A stretch of DNA of 64,000 nucleotides from Ralstonia condita (GTDB lineage Bacteria; Pseudomonadota; Gammaproteobacteria; Burkholderiales; Burkholderiaceae), in NCBI RefSeq assembly GCF_958405655.1, contig NZ_CATYWO010000008.1:55501-119500 (forward strand). Direction: 5' to 3'. Positions 28,026-36,461 of this stretch are shown in pieces. Both the position numbers and the translations under genes were made by a program. Under the pieces are notes generated by a model. It was given only the letters and a program-made list of their open reading frames with translations. It did not search any database and was not told the origin of the DNA. Positions within the stretch are counted from its first letter, which is position 1. Each line of letters starts with the position of its first letter.

Positions 28026-28727
28026 ATGCCTGCCGGAGCGCCCCATACCGCCCCCGCCCCGAACCCGGCGCAACTCGCGCAGGGCTGGCTGCGTGGGGCG
28101 CCAGCCGAGCTGCTGGCGGAGATCGCGCCCAGCGCCCGCCTGGTCACGTACCCCGATGGCGAGTGCATCCATCCGCACGGCGGCCCCGCGCAGGGCATGT
28201 TCCTGATCGTGCGGGGGCGCGTGCGCATCAGCCGCACGACCGATGGCGGCAGCGAACTCGTCTACGGCGTGCTGCGCGCTGGCGAATGGTTTGGCGAGAT
28301 TGCCCTCATCGACGGCGGCGGCCGTACGCACAGCGCACATGCGCAGGGGCCGACCACCCTCATCCTGCTCGGCAGCGCCACATTTGCGCGTGTGGTGTCT
28401 GCCTACCCGGCCGGCATGTGGGCGCTGATGCAGCAGCTCTGCCAGCGCATCCGGCTGATCTTCGACGAGTTCGAGCATGCCAGCGAAATGCCCGCCGATG
28501 CGCGCCTCGCCCAGCGCCTGCTGCAGCTCGCCCGCGCCGGCGACGGGCGCACCGTGGCGGCCAGCAACGAGGAGCTGGGTCGCATGCTCGCGCGATCCCG
28601 CCAGACGATTTCCAAGTATCTGCAGGCCTGGCAACGCGAGGGGTGGGTCCGATGCCACTATCGCGCGGTGGAAATCGTGGATGCGCCGGCACTCCGCGCG
28701 CTGATCGGCACCCCCGCCGCGCGATGA
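28026..28727 (+). CDS. Crp/Fnr-family transcriptional regulator
   Basis: The product (233 aa from 28026; 244 aa from the alternative ATG at 27993) has an N-terminal cyclic-nucleotide-binding-type barrel (GMFLIVRGRVRISRTTDGG, GEWFGEIALIDGG) and a C-terminal winged helix (SNEELGRMLARSRQTISKYLQAWQ). It lacks the N-terminal cysteine cluster of Fnr, so oxygen sensing by an iron-sulfur centre is unlikely. The ligand is unknown. The palindrome upstream suggests autoregulation and control of the HD gene. Confidence 0.88.
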   Translation: MPAGAPHTAPAPNPAQLAQGWLRGAPAELLAEIAPSARLVTYPDGECIHPHGGPAQGMFLIVRGRVRISRTTDGGSELVYGVLRAGEWFGEIALIDGGGRTHSAHAQGPTTLILLGSATFARVVSAYPAGMWALMQQLCQRIRLIFDEFEHASEMPADARLAQRLLQLARAGDGRTVAASNEELGRMLARSRQTISKYLQAWQREGWVRCHYRAVEIVDAPALRALIGTPAAR

Positions 28728-28820
28728 ACGCACCCCACCTCAGCGGCACGCGCAACCGGACACCCGCCGCTAGAATTTCCGCACGTCACGCAGGCCTGCC
28801 GCCACATCGCTCCCCCTCCC

Positions 28821-30068
28821 ATGACACGCTCTCTCTCGCCGGCATCGCCTGAAGGCCGGCGCCTGGTACTGCTGCTCGGCCTGGCGCAGACCGTCTCCTG
28901 GGGCACGCTGTACTTCACCTTCACCGTCTTCCTGGCGCCGATGCACGATGCGCTCGGCTGGGCGCGGCCGTTCCTGGCGGGCGGATTCTCGCTCGGGCTG
29001 CTCGTGTGGGCGCTATGTTCGTTCTGGGTGGGCCGCGCGCTGGACCACTGGCCCGCCCGGCGCGTGATGGGCGCTGGCACCGTGCTGGCGGCGGGCAGCC
29101 TGCTGGCGTGGTCGCGGGTGTCCAGCGAGGCGGCCTTTCTGCTGCTCTGGCTGCCGATGGGCGTGGCCATGGCGACCACGCTCTACGACCCTGCCTTCGT
29201 GGTACTGCGCCAGGTCTTTGGGGAGGCATACCAGCGCCCCATCATCGGCCTGACGCTGATCGCGGGGTTCTCCAGCACGATCTGCATTCCGCTGGCGCAA
29301 TGGGGCGTGGAACATATCGGCTGGCGCCACACACTGCAGATGTTCGCGCTGGCCCATCTCCTGATTTGCCTGCCGGTACACCTGCGGCTGCGCGTGAAGC
29401 CGCAGGTGCACCCGCCAGGCACCATCGACGATGTCGCACCCGTGGCGGCGTCGGCCTGGCGCACGGCGCTTCGCATGCCGGTGTTCTGGGCCGTGGTGCT
29501 GGCTTTCGTGTCCGTCAGCCTGATCGCCACGGTACTGGGTGCGCATCTGATTCCGCTGCTGTCCGAGAAAGGCGTGCCCACCGGTCGCCAGTTGCTGATC
29601 GCGGCGCTCATCGGGCCCGCCCAGGTGCTCGGCCGGCTGGCGATGATGCGTTTCCGTCTGCCACACCCGATCCGCATCGCTCCGGCCACGTATGTGGCCA
29701 TGGCGGTGGCACTCATCCTGCTGGCGCTCTCGAGCGGGCCGCTGCTGGTTGTGTTTGCCCTCGTGTACGGGGCGGCCAATGGCATCAACACCATGCTGCG
29801 TGCGATTGCCATGCCTGAACTCGTTTCTCGCAGCCAATACGCCACCCTCAATGGCCTGATGATGACGCCCGTTCTGCTTGCCCAGGCGAGCGCGCCGTGG
29901 CTCGCCGCCCTGCTGTGGAAGGCGACCGGCGGTTATGCAGCGGTCGAGTGGGCAATGGTGGCCGCGGCGTTCGTTGCGCTCGTGTCGTTCGCCTTCGGGT
30001 TGCGCTACGCGCCGACCCACACGCCGCGCGGCGCTGGCAGCGCAGCCGAGGTGACGCATGCACCATGA
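28821..30068 (+). CDS. Major facilitator superfamily transporter
   Basis: This integral membrane protein of 415 aa has about 12 hydrophobic segments and a central cytoplasmic loop near residues 190-215. The first helix carries LLLGLAQTVSWGTLYFTF, and the helix 2-3 loop has the motif-A-like GRALDHWPARRVMGAG. The substrate cannot be inferred. It starts 93 bp after the Crp/Fnr gene on the same strand, so co-transcription is possible but not shown. Confidence 0.88.
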   Translation: MTRSLSPASPEGRRLVLLLGLAQTVSWGTLYFTFTVFLAPMHDALGWARPFLAGGFSLGLLVWALCSFWVGRALDHWPARRVMGAGTVLAAGSLLAWSRVSSEAAFLLLWLPMGVAMATTLYDPAFVVLRQVFGEAYQRPIIGLTLIAGFSSTICIPLAQWGVEHIGWRHTLQMFALAHLLICLPVHLRLRVKPQVHPPGTIDDVAPVAASAWRTALRMPVFWAVVLAFVSVSLIATVLGAHLIPLLSEKGVPTGRQLLIAALIGPAQVLGRLAMMRFRLPHPIRIAPATYVAMAVALILLALSSGPLLVVFALVYGAANGINTMLRAIAMPELVSRSQYATLNGLMMTPVLLAQASAPWLAALLWKATGGYAAVEWAMVAAAFVALVSFAFGLRYAPTHTPRGAGSAAEVTHAP

Positions 30069-30208
30069 GCGATGCGCCACCTTGCGCGTCGGACATGACG
30101 GCTAGGAACCTTCATCGGCGCACATCGGTCTTGAAACATATGACGTGATGCTTCAACCCTGTGATCGGGGCAGTCGACTGCTTGCGGCACCCCGATGGAG
30201 GACGCGCC

Positions 30209-31063
30209 GTGATACCGCTTCATCAGGAAACACCCAACGCAAGCGAGCCGTTGCCCTGGTCGATCGACGAGATCGACTACCGCGGCATCGACCTCGCGCG
30301 CGTGCGCGAGCACCGCATGCTGTTCTATCTGGTGACCTGTGCTTCGTTCATCGAAAGCGGCTCCGACCTGTACGCCGGCAACCTCGCCGCGTATTACGCC
30401 GATATCCCGGAGGCCGCCCACTGGCTGACTCACCACTGGGAGCGCGAAGAGCTGCAGCATGGCCGCGCGCTGCGCCGCTATGTCGAGACTGTCTGGCCCA
30501 CGTTCGACTGGGAACGCGGTTACGCCAGGTTCTTCGAGGAATACTCCGTCACCTGTTCGGTTGAACAGCTCGAGCCAACGCAGGCCCTGGAGATGGCCGC
30601 GCGCTGCGTCGTCGAAACCGGCACCGCCACCTTCTACCGCGCCATCGCGCAGGCCGCCGACGATGCCGATGAACCCGTGCTGCGCGACCTCGCCAGCCGC
30701 ATCTCGGCCGACGAGGTACGCCACTACAAGCATTTCTTCCGTTTCTTCAATGCCTGCAATGCCCGCGAGCAGGTGGGCCGCATGCGCGTGTTCAAGGCAC
30801 TGGCCGCGCGACTGCGCGAGATCAAGAACGAGGACTCGATGATCGCCCTGCGCAACGTGCTGCGCATCGAACACGGGCAGGAAGACGTGCCCGACGCCGA
30901 CGTGCGCGCCCTCAACTCCCGCGTGAGCTCGGTAGTGCGCTCGCACCTGCCGATCGACATGGCGGCCAAGATGCTGCTCAAGCCACTGCACTTGCGGCCC
31001 GGCCTTGAACGCTCGATCCGGCCGCCGCTGGTGGCGCTGGTGCGGCGAGCGGTGCTGCAGTAG
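30209..31063 (+). CDS. Ferritin-like diiron-domain protein
   Basis: The protein (284 aa) is largely helical. It has carboxylate and histidine motifs expected of a ferritin-like four-helix bundle: HHWEREELQHGRALRRY, then a Glu in ARCVVETGTATFY, and ISADEVRHYKHFFRFF. The likely start is the GTG at 30209, because GGAGGA lies 6 nt upstream; an ATG at 30161 has no such site. Related proteins are sometimes annotated as rubrerythrin-like, but the reaction is unknown. The C-terminal 80 residues lie outside the bundle. Confidence 0.75.
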   Translation: MIPLHQETPNASEPLPWSIDEIDYRGIDLARVREHRMLFYLVTCASFIESGSDLYAGNLAAYYADIPEAAHWLTHHWEREELQHGRALRRYVETVWPTFDWERGYARFFEEYSVTCSVEQLEPTQALEMAARCVVETGTATFYRAIAQAADDADEPVLRDLASRISADEVRHYKHFFRFFNACNAREQVGRMRVFKALAARLREIKNEDSMIALRNVLRIEHGQEDVPDADVRALNSRVSSVVRSHLPIDMAAKMLLKPLHLRPGLERSIRPPLVALVRRAVLQ

Positions 31064-31188
31064 GGCCGTCGCGCCGTCGCCCCTAGGCCCGCATCCGGCC
31101 GCTCGCGGCAGACACCTTCAAGCGCCCGCAGACGGCACCGCCCCCCAACGCTGTCGACGACGAAGCTGGGCGCGGTGCGCGGCCGGGC

Positions 31189-33177
31189 TCAAGCCAGCCG
31201 GAACACATCCACCGCGCCGCGCAGCTCCTGTGCCTGGTGACGCAGGCTTTCGGCGGCGGCGGCGGCTTGCTCCACCAGCGCGGCGTTCTGCTGCGTCACC
31301 TCGTCCATCGAGGTGACCGCGCGGTTGACCTCTTCGATGCCCTGAGACTGCTCACGTGAGGCATGGCTGATCTCGCCCATCAGGCCGGCGATGCGCTCCA
31401 CGCGCGTCACGATGTCGTGCATCGCGTCACCCGCGCCGCGTGCGGCTTCGTTGCCCGCCTGCACTTCCTCGACCGAGCGGCCAATGAGTTCCTTGATCTC
31501 CTTCGCGGCGGCCGCGCTGCGTTGGGCGAGGCTGCGCACCTCGCCGGCGACCACGGCAAAGCCACGGCCCTGCTCGCCTGCGCGCGCCGCTTCCACGGCG
31601 GCGTTGAGCGCCAGGATGTTGGTCTGGAAGGCAATGCCGTCGATGATGCCGGTGATGTCGGCAATCTTCTGCGCCGTCGCGTGGATACCCGACATGGTGT
31701 CGACCAGGCGTTCGACGGTCTGCCCGCCCGCGTTGGCGGCTTCGCTGGCGGACTGCACCATGTCGTGCGCATGCTGCGCGCTGTCGGCATTCTGGCGAAC
31801 GGTGGCCGCCAGCTGTTCGATGCTCGACGCGGTGCGTTCCAGGTTACCGGCCTGCGCTTCGGTCCGCGCCGAAAGGTCTGCGTTGCCCGCGGCGATCTGG
31901 CCCGTGCTGGAGGCAATGGTGGAGGCGCTGGCGCGCACCTTGTCGACGATGCCCGTGAGGCCATCGCCGACGCCGTTCACTGCGCGCATGAGCTGACCGA
32001 TTTCATCGCGGCGGGTGGCTGGCAGGCGGTGTGTGAGGTCACCCGCAGCCACGCGCTCCGCCACGTTCACCACTTGCGCCAGCGGCGTGCTGACCGCGCG
32101 ACGCAGCATCCAGTACAGGCCGCCCGCCAGCAGCGCCCCCAGCGCAAGGCCAAGCAGCAGGAAACGGTTGCGCGCCGAAACGAGGTCGGCTTCGAGTTCA
32201 TCGACGTAAGCTGTGCCGGCAATCAGCAACTGCCAGTCCGGATACTGCGTGAACACGGTAAGGCGCTCGCGCGCGGCGCCGCCGTCGGCATCGGCCAGCG
32301 CGTGGCGCAGGGTGCCGTCCTTGCGTGCGATCATCTCGCGCACCCAGGCCTGGCCGCCGGCGTCCTTGGCGTCGAGCAGATTCTTGCCTTCGCGTGCCGT
32401 GTTGCGGTCGATGAGCACCTTGCCCTGGTCGGCGCCGGGCTTGCCGTCGATCACAAAGTATCCGCCGCTCTTGCCGATGCCGTGCGAGCGGATCTTCTCC
32501 TTGAGCAGTTTCAGCTCGGCGCGTACGTCCACGCCGACATACAACGCGCCGATCACCTTGCCCGACGCATTGCGCACTGGCTCGTACTTGCTCATGTAGG
32601 GCACCCCGAACAGCCACGCCAGGCCGCGGAAGGGTTCGCCGGCCATCAACCCCCTGTAGCTCGGATGCGCGCGATCGAGCAGCGTGCCGATCGCGCGTTC
32701 GCCGTTTTCCTTCTTGAGCGAGGTGGTCACGCGCACGAAGTCGTCGCCGGTGCGGGCGAAGACCGTGGCGATGGTTCCGCCCGTGCGGGCGAAGAATTTG
32801 TCGGGCACGGTGAAGTTGAGGTTCAGTACCGTATCGCCGCTCTTGAAGGTGGGCGTAGGCTTGCCGGCGACTTCGACGGTCTGCGCCGGGTCCACGCTGT
32901 AGGGGCCAGGAGCGGCATCCGCAAAGGCCGTGAGGAAGCGGTCGGCCTCGGTGCGCATGGTGCCGTCGAACAGGCCGATCATGTCGCGCATGGCGGCCTC
33001 CTGATCATGCATGGCCGACTGGGTGTTGGCCTCGAGTGTGCGCAGGCTCGATTGCGAAATCGCCAGCGCAAAGAGGCCGAACACCAGCACCAGTGCGGCC
33101 AGCCCGATGATGGCCAGGCGCGTGCCAAGGCTGGTGGCAGGTGCGGAAGAATGGGACAGGGGCACAGACGCTCGCAT
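31189..33177 (-). CDS. Methyl-accepting chemotaxis protein with Cache sensor domain
   Basis: This 662-residue chemoreceptor has a first transmembrane helix near residues 19-41 and a large periplasmic Cache-type (Cache_3-Cache_2) domain with GEPFRGLAWLFGVPYMSKYE, GKVIGALYVGVDVRAELKLL and GGYFVIDGKPGADQGKVLID. A second transmembrane helix, a HAMP linker and a signalling domain follow (GIAFQTNILALNAAVEAA, EVRSLAQRSAAAAKEIK). GAGGA precedes the ATG by 9-10 nt. The ligand is unknown; Cache domains of this kind often bind small carboxylates or amines. Confidence 0.93.
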   Translation of the reverse strand: MRASVPLSHSSAPATSLGTRLAIIGLAALVLVFGLFALAISQSSLRTLEANTQSAMHDQEAAMRDMIGLFDGTMRTEADRFLTAFADAAPGPYSVDPAQTVEVAGKPTPTFKSGDTVLNLNFTVPDKFFARTGGTIATVFARTGDDFVRVTTSLKKENGERAIGTLLDRAHPSYRGLMAGEPFRGLAWLFGVPYMSKYEPVRNASGKVIGALYVGVDVRAELKLLKEKIRSHGIGKSGGYFVIDGKPGADQGKVLIDRNTAREGKNLLDAKDAGGQAWVREMIARKDGTLRHALADADGGAARERLTVFTQYPDWQLLIAGTAYVDELEADLVSARNRFLLLGLALGALLAGGLYWMLRRAVSTPLAQVVNVAERVAAGDLTHRLPATRRDEIGQLMRAVNGVGDGLTGIVDKVRASASTIASSTGQIAAGNADLSARTEAQAGNLERTASSIEQLAATVRQNADSAQHAHDMVQSASEAANAGGQTVERLVDTMSGIHATAQKIADITGIIDGIAFQTNILALNAAVEAARAGEQGRGFAVVAGEVRSLAQRSAAAAKEIKELIGRSVEEVQAGNEAARGAGDAMHDIVTRVERIAGLMGEISHASREQSQGIEEVNRAVTSMDEVTQQNAALVEQAAAAAESLRHQAQELRGAVDVFRLA

Positions 33178-33208
33178 GTTTTTTTCCTCGGGGTCGTCGT
33201 CTGGGTTA

Positions 33209-33235
33209 ACAACGGTCCCGCGAGGAAAAGCTTGA
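33209..33235 (-). promoter_or_regulatory. Weak candidate FliA (sigma-28) promoter for the Cache chemoreceptor
   Basis: On the minus strand TCAAG (33235-33231) is followed after 14 nt by ACCGTTGT (33216-33209). The spacing equals the flagellar sigma-28 pattern TAAAG-N14-GCCGATAA, although the -10 half matches at only about half its positions. It lies some 30 nt before the start codon. Confidence 0.3.
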
Positions 33236-33271
33236 GCGCAAACGTTTATCTGTGATCCTGGGTCGGCTTTT

Positions 33272-34060
33272 CTAGAACGCCGACTTGACCACACCGCCAT
33301 CCACACGCAGCGCGGCGCCGGTCGTGGCCGCCGACAGCGGGCTCGCCACGTAGGCCACCAGGTTGGCCACCTCCTTGGGGGTGGCAAAGCGCTTGATGAG
33401 CGAGGTGGGCCGGGCCGTCTCGAAGAAGGTCTTCTCGAACGCCTCGAAGCTCTGACCACCCGAGAGCTTTTCCACGAAGGCGTCCACCCCCTCGGAGCGC
33501 GTCGGCCCCGGCAGCACCGCATTCACGGTGACGGCCGTCCCGGCGCAGCGTTCGGCCAGCCCGCGCGAAAGGCCGAGCAGCGCCGTCTTCGTCACGCCGT
33601 AGTGGATCATTTCAGCCGGGATCTGGACGCCGCTCTCACTGCTGATGAAGACGATGCGGCCCCAGTTCTGGGCACGCATGGCGCCCAGGTAAGCCCGCGA
33701 CAGGCGCACGCCGCTCATCACGTTGACGTTGAAGAAGCGCAGCCATTCCGCATCGTCGATGTCTTCGAACGGCTTGGGGTCGAAGATGCCGAGGTTATTG
33801 ATGAGGATATCGACCTTGGGGAAGCGGCCGAGCAGCGCATCGACCTCGGCCGGGCTCGACAAATCGCCGGCAAAGGCGTCGACCTGTGCGCCAGGCACTT
33901 CCGCTTGCAGGCGCGCGATGGCATCTGCCACAGAGGCCTCGGAACGCCCATTGACGATGACACGGGCGCCTTCGGCGGCCAGTGCTACAGCGATGGCATA
34001 ACCGATGCCCTTGGTCGAGCCGCTCACGAGAGCGAGCTTGTTCTGAAGGTGGAGATTCAT
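33272..34060 (-). CDS. Short-chain dehydrogenase/reductase
   Basis: This 262-residue classical SDR has the cofactor loop VSGSTKGIGYAIAVALA, the NNLGIF motif, the catalytic Ser in IVFISSESGV and Tyr/Lys in YGVTKTALLGLSRGLAE. The C-terminal VDGGVVKS is typical. NADP(H) is suggested by NGRSEAS after the second strand. The substrate is unknown. It is divergent from a MarR-family gene across about 270 bp and may be its target. Confidence 0.9.
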   Translation of the reverse strand: MNLHLQNKLALVSGSTKGIGYAIAVALAAEGARVIVNGRSEASVADAIARLQAEVPGAQVDAFAGDLSSPAEVDALLGRFPKVDILINNLGIFDPKPFEDIDDAEWLRFFNVNVMSGVRLSRAYLGAMRAQNWGRIVFISSESGVQIPAEMIHYGVTKTALLGLSRGLAERCAGTAVTVNAVLPGPTRSEGVDAFVEKLSGGQSFEAFEKTFFETARPTSLIKRFATPKEVANLVAYVASPLSAATTGAALRVDGGVVKSAF

Positions 34061-34332
34061 GGCGTTGAAAAAAGGAATTTGGAGGAGAAACGGCACGCCG
34101 CCGGACACGCTGCGGCGTCGGCGTTTCAACCATGATACGAAGCTCGCCGCCTTTGCCAACCGCAATCGTTTTGCAGCGGTATCCAACGAAATTTGATGAC
34201 GTCGTTCGGTGCCGATCCCGGCTTGACGGCCTGGGCAAGCGAAGATTAGTGTGCAATGGAGCACGCTCGCGTTATCGGGAACGCACGGCGCGCCTGACAA
34301 GCCGGATCACCGGCAGAACGGGGAGCACCACC

Positions 34333-34818
34333 ATGAGCATCGACACGCAGACACCGCCCCAGGCCGCCAGCGCGGGCGAAGGCGCCTACCAGCTTGACAC
34401 CATGGACCGCGACACCAACATCGGCCGACTCGTGCATCGGGTGCGGCATGCCTTGGTGACGCATATCGACAGCGCCCTGGCGTCGTTGGACCTGACCGCC
34501 GCACAGTGGACCGTGGTCATCTACCTGGCCGAGGGCCTGGCCAGCACGCCCGCCGAACTCTCGCGCCTGCTGCACTACGATCCGGGCGCGATGACGCGGC
34601 TGATCGACCGGCTCGAAAAGAAGAACATCGTCAAGCGGGCCCCCAGCGATGCGGATCGCCGCTCGGTGGTTGTCTCGCTCACCGAGCAGGGCCTCGCGCT
34701 GTATCCGGAGATCCGGCCCCTGGTCATGGACGTGCTGAACAACCTGCTGCGCGGATTCTCGCCGGCCGAGGTCAAGCAGCTGGAAAATCTGCTGCTGCGC
34801 GTCCTGCACAACGCCTGA
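34333..34818 (+). CDS. MarR-family transcriptional regulator
   Basis: The product (161 aa) has the winged helix of MarR proteins: TAAQWTVVIYLAEGLASTPA, LSRLLHYDPGAMTRLIDRLE, and the wing RAPSDADRRSVVVSLTEQG. Long N- and C-terminal helices give the dimer interface. GGGAG lies 8-9 nt before the ATG. It may respond to phenolics or drugs and control the divergent SDR gene. Neither is shown by the sequence. Confidence 0.9.
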   Translation: MSIDTQTPPQAASAGEGAYQLDTMDRDTNIGRLVHRVRHALVTHIDSALASLDLTAAQWTVVIYLAEGLASTPAELSRLLHYDPGAMTRLIDRLEKKNIVKRAPSDADRRSVVVSLTEQGLALYPEIRPLVMDVLNNLLRGFSPAEVKQLENLLLRVLHNA

Positions 34819-34875
34819 CTGGCTCCGGCGGCAGGACCCACGCTCGGCAGGCAGGCCGCGCGACACCGCCGGGAC

Positions 34876-35577
34876 TCACGGCCCGTCGAGTTCGTGCTGG
34901 ATCTTGAACAGCTCGGTATCGGACCGGATGCCCAGCTTGCGGAAAGCCGATTGCTTTTGCGAGCTGATGGTCTTGATACTGCGCGCGAACTTGTCGGCAA
35001 TGTCGGTCACGGACATGCCGTCGAGGCAGCAGCGCAGGACCTCGCGCTCGCGGGGGCTCAACTCCGGGCGATCCACGAGCGGTGACAGCCTCGCTCCGCG
35101 CGCGGCAGGCGCGGCGGGCGCCGCATCGTCCAGCCCATCGCGCTCCATCTCGGCCGCCAACGCGGCGTTCAGGCGCTTGCCGCCGGTCGCCACCGTACGG
35201 ATGGCCCGTACCAGTTCGGCCAGCTCCTCTTCCTTGCCGACAAACCCGCGCGCGCCGGCATGCATCACCATCCCGACCGTCGCCTTGTTGTGGTGCGCCG
35301 AGGCCACCAGGATCTTCAGTTCGGGATAGCGCACGCGGATGAGGCGGATGAGGTTGAGCCCATCGATTTCCGCCGGACCCAGCGAGTAGTCCATCAGCAG
35401 GACGTCGACGCCGACGGCGTTGTTCCTGAGGGCCTGCACGACCTCCCGCCCGGAGGCGAAGATGCCGGTCACCTCGATATCTGTTTCTTGCTTCAGTCGC
35501 GCCGCCAGGCCGTGACGGACGACTGCATGGTCATCGAGCACGACCACGCGGATCGGTCGGGTCGCAGTCCAGTTCAT
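34876..35577 (-). CDS. NarL/RcsB-type response regulator
   Basis: This 233-residue two-component regulator has a receiver domain with the phospho-acceptor Asp in DVLLMDYSLG, the acidic pair in VVVLDDHAVVRHG and the Lys in GFVGKEEELAELV. A LuxR-type helix-turn-helix follows (LSPREREVLRCCLDGMSVTD, IADKFARSIKTISSQKQSAF). SSQKQSAFRKLG resembles RcsB- and BvgA-like regulators. No sensor kinase is adjacent, so it is an orphan regulator here. The start at 35577 is the likeliest, although a longer frame exists upstream. Confidence 0.9.
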   Translation of the reverse strand: MNWTATRPIRVVVLDDHAVVRHGLAARLKQETDIEVTGIFASGREVVQALRNNAVGVDVLLMDYSLGPAEIDGLNLIRLIRVRYPELKILVASAHHNKATVGMVMHAGARGFVGKEEELAELVRAIRTVATGGKRLNAALAAEMERDGLDDAAPAAPAARGARLSPLVDRPELSPREREVLRCCLDGMSVTDIADKFARSIKTISSQKQSAFRKLGIRSDTELFKIQHELDGP

Positions 35578-35748
35578 GGTGGCAGGTTCCTGTTCGGCTT
35601 GTTTTGAGACGACGGCAAAGACTGGGGCCATGGCGGTGTCGACGCCTTGGGGAATCGCGTCACGCGCCCGCCCTCGGGCCTCGGAAGAGGCCACATATTA
35701 GATGAAACGGCCGGGTCGGCACCACGCCGCCCCGCTGGGCAACGCCGC

Positions 35749-36357
35749 TCATGCGATGGCCGCATCGATACGCGCCCGCGTGCTGCGGCGTGCGCGCTCG
35801 AACACCGCCATGTCACCCATCAGGAATGCCACGTTGGCATTGGAGCGGAACGATTCGATTTCGAAGACGAGCTGGTCGACGTCAAGATCGGCGCGCAGCT
35901 CTCCTGCCGCCAGACTTGCGGCGATCACCTCGCGAAACCGCCTGCGCACCCCTTCGCGGTGGGCGCGCACGCGGTCCTGGAGGACGCCGGGACGCGCGCG
36001 GTATTCGTAACTGGCAGCGCAGACGAAGCATCCGCCCGGCGACTGCCCGCTGGCCACGTAGTCGAACCAGCCGTCGGTCAGCGCGCGCAGGCGGGCGAGC
36101 GGACTCTCGAGCGCCATCGCAGGCTCGACCACCGACGTGAGGTAATGGACGACCCCCGCATCCAGCGTGGCGAGCTGCAGGTTTTCCTTATCGCCAAAGA
36201 GCACCTGGATATTGCCCTTGCCCACCCCGGCATCGGCAGCGACGCGGCCGATGGTCAGCCCTTCGAGCCCGTCGGTGGAGGCAATGGCGGCCGCGTGCTC
36301 GAGCACCTGGGCGCGCGCACGTTCACCGCGCAGACGGCGGCCATCGGTTTCGTTCAT
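35749..36357 (-). CDS. TetR-family repressor
   Basis: This 202-residue protein has an N-terminal TetR helix-turn-helix (VLEHAAAIASTDGLEGLTIG, then VAADAGVGKGNIQVLFGDKE) and a helical ligand-binding domain with YVASGQSPGGCFVCAASYEY. It is divergent from a DHA2-type exporter across 104 bp. That gap contains an inverted repeat over the exporter -10 element, so it very probably represses the exporter and itself. Confidence 0.92.
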   Translation of the reverse strand: MNETDGRRLRGERARAQVLEHAAAIASTDGLEGLTIGRVAADAGVGKGNIQVLFGDKENLQLATLDAGVVHYLTSVVEPAMALESPLARLRALTDGWFDYVASGQSPGGCFVCAASYEYRARPGVLQDRVRAHREGVRRRFREVIAASLAAGELRADLDVDQLVFEIESFRSNANVAFLMGDMAVFERARRSTRARIDAAIA

Positions 36358-36398
36358 GGCAATGCCCTATCGGTGAGTGGGGTCAACGCAATCGGTCC

Positions 36399-36441
36399 TT
36401 GACGCAATCGAATGCCTCTTTAGTATACGTACGACCGTATA
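36399..36441 (+). promoter_or_regulatory. Promoter of the DHA2 exporter with overlapping TetR-type operator
   Basis: TTGACG (36399-36404) and TAGTAT (36421-36426) are spaced by 16 bp. An inverted repeat, TATACG-N6-CGTATA (36424-36441), overlaps the -10 and extends downstream. This is where a TetR repressor would block transcription. The ATG follows 20 bp later. Confidence 0.65.
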
Positions 36442-36461
36442 TTAATAATCGAGACCCCACC

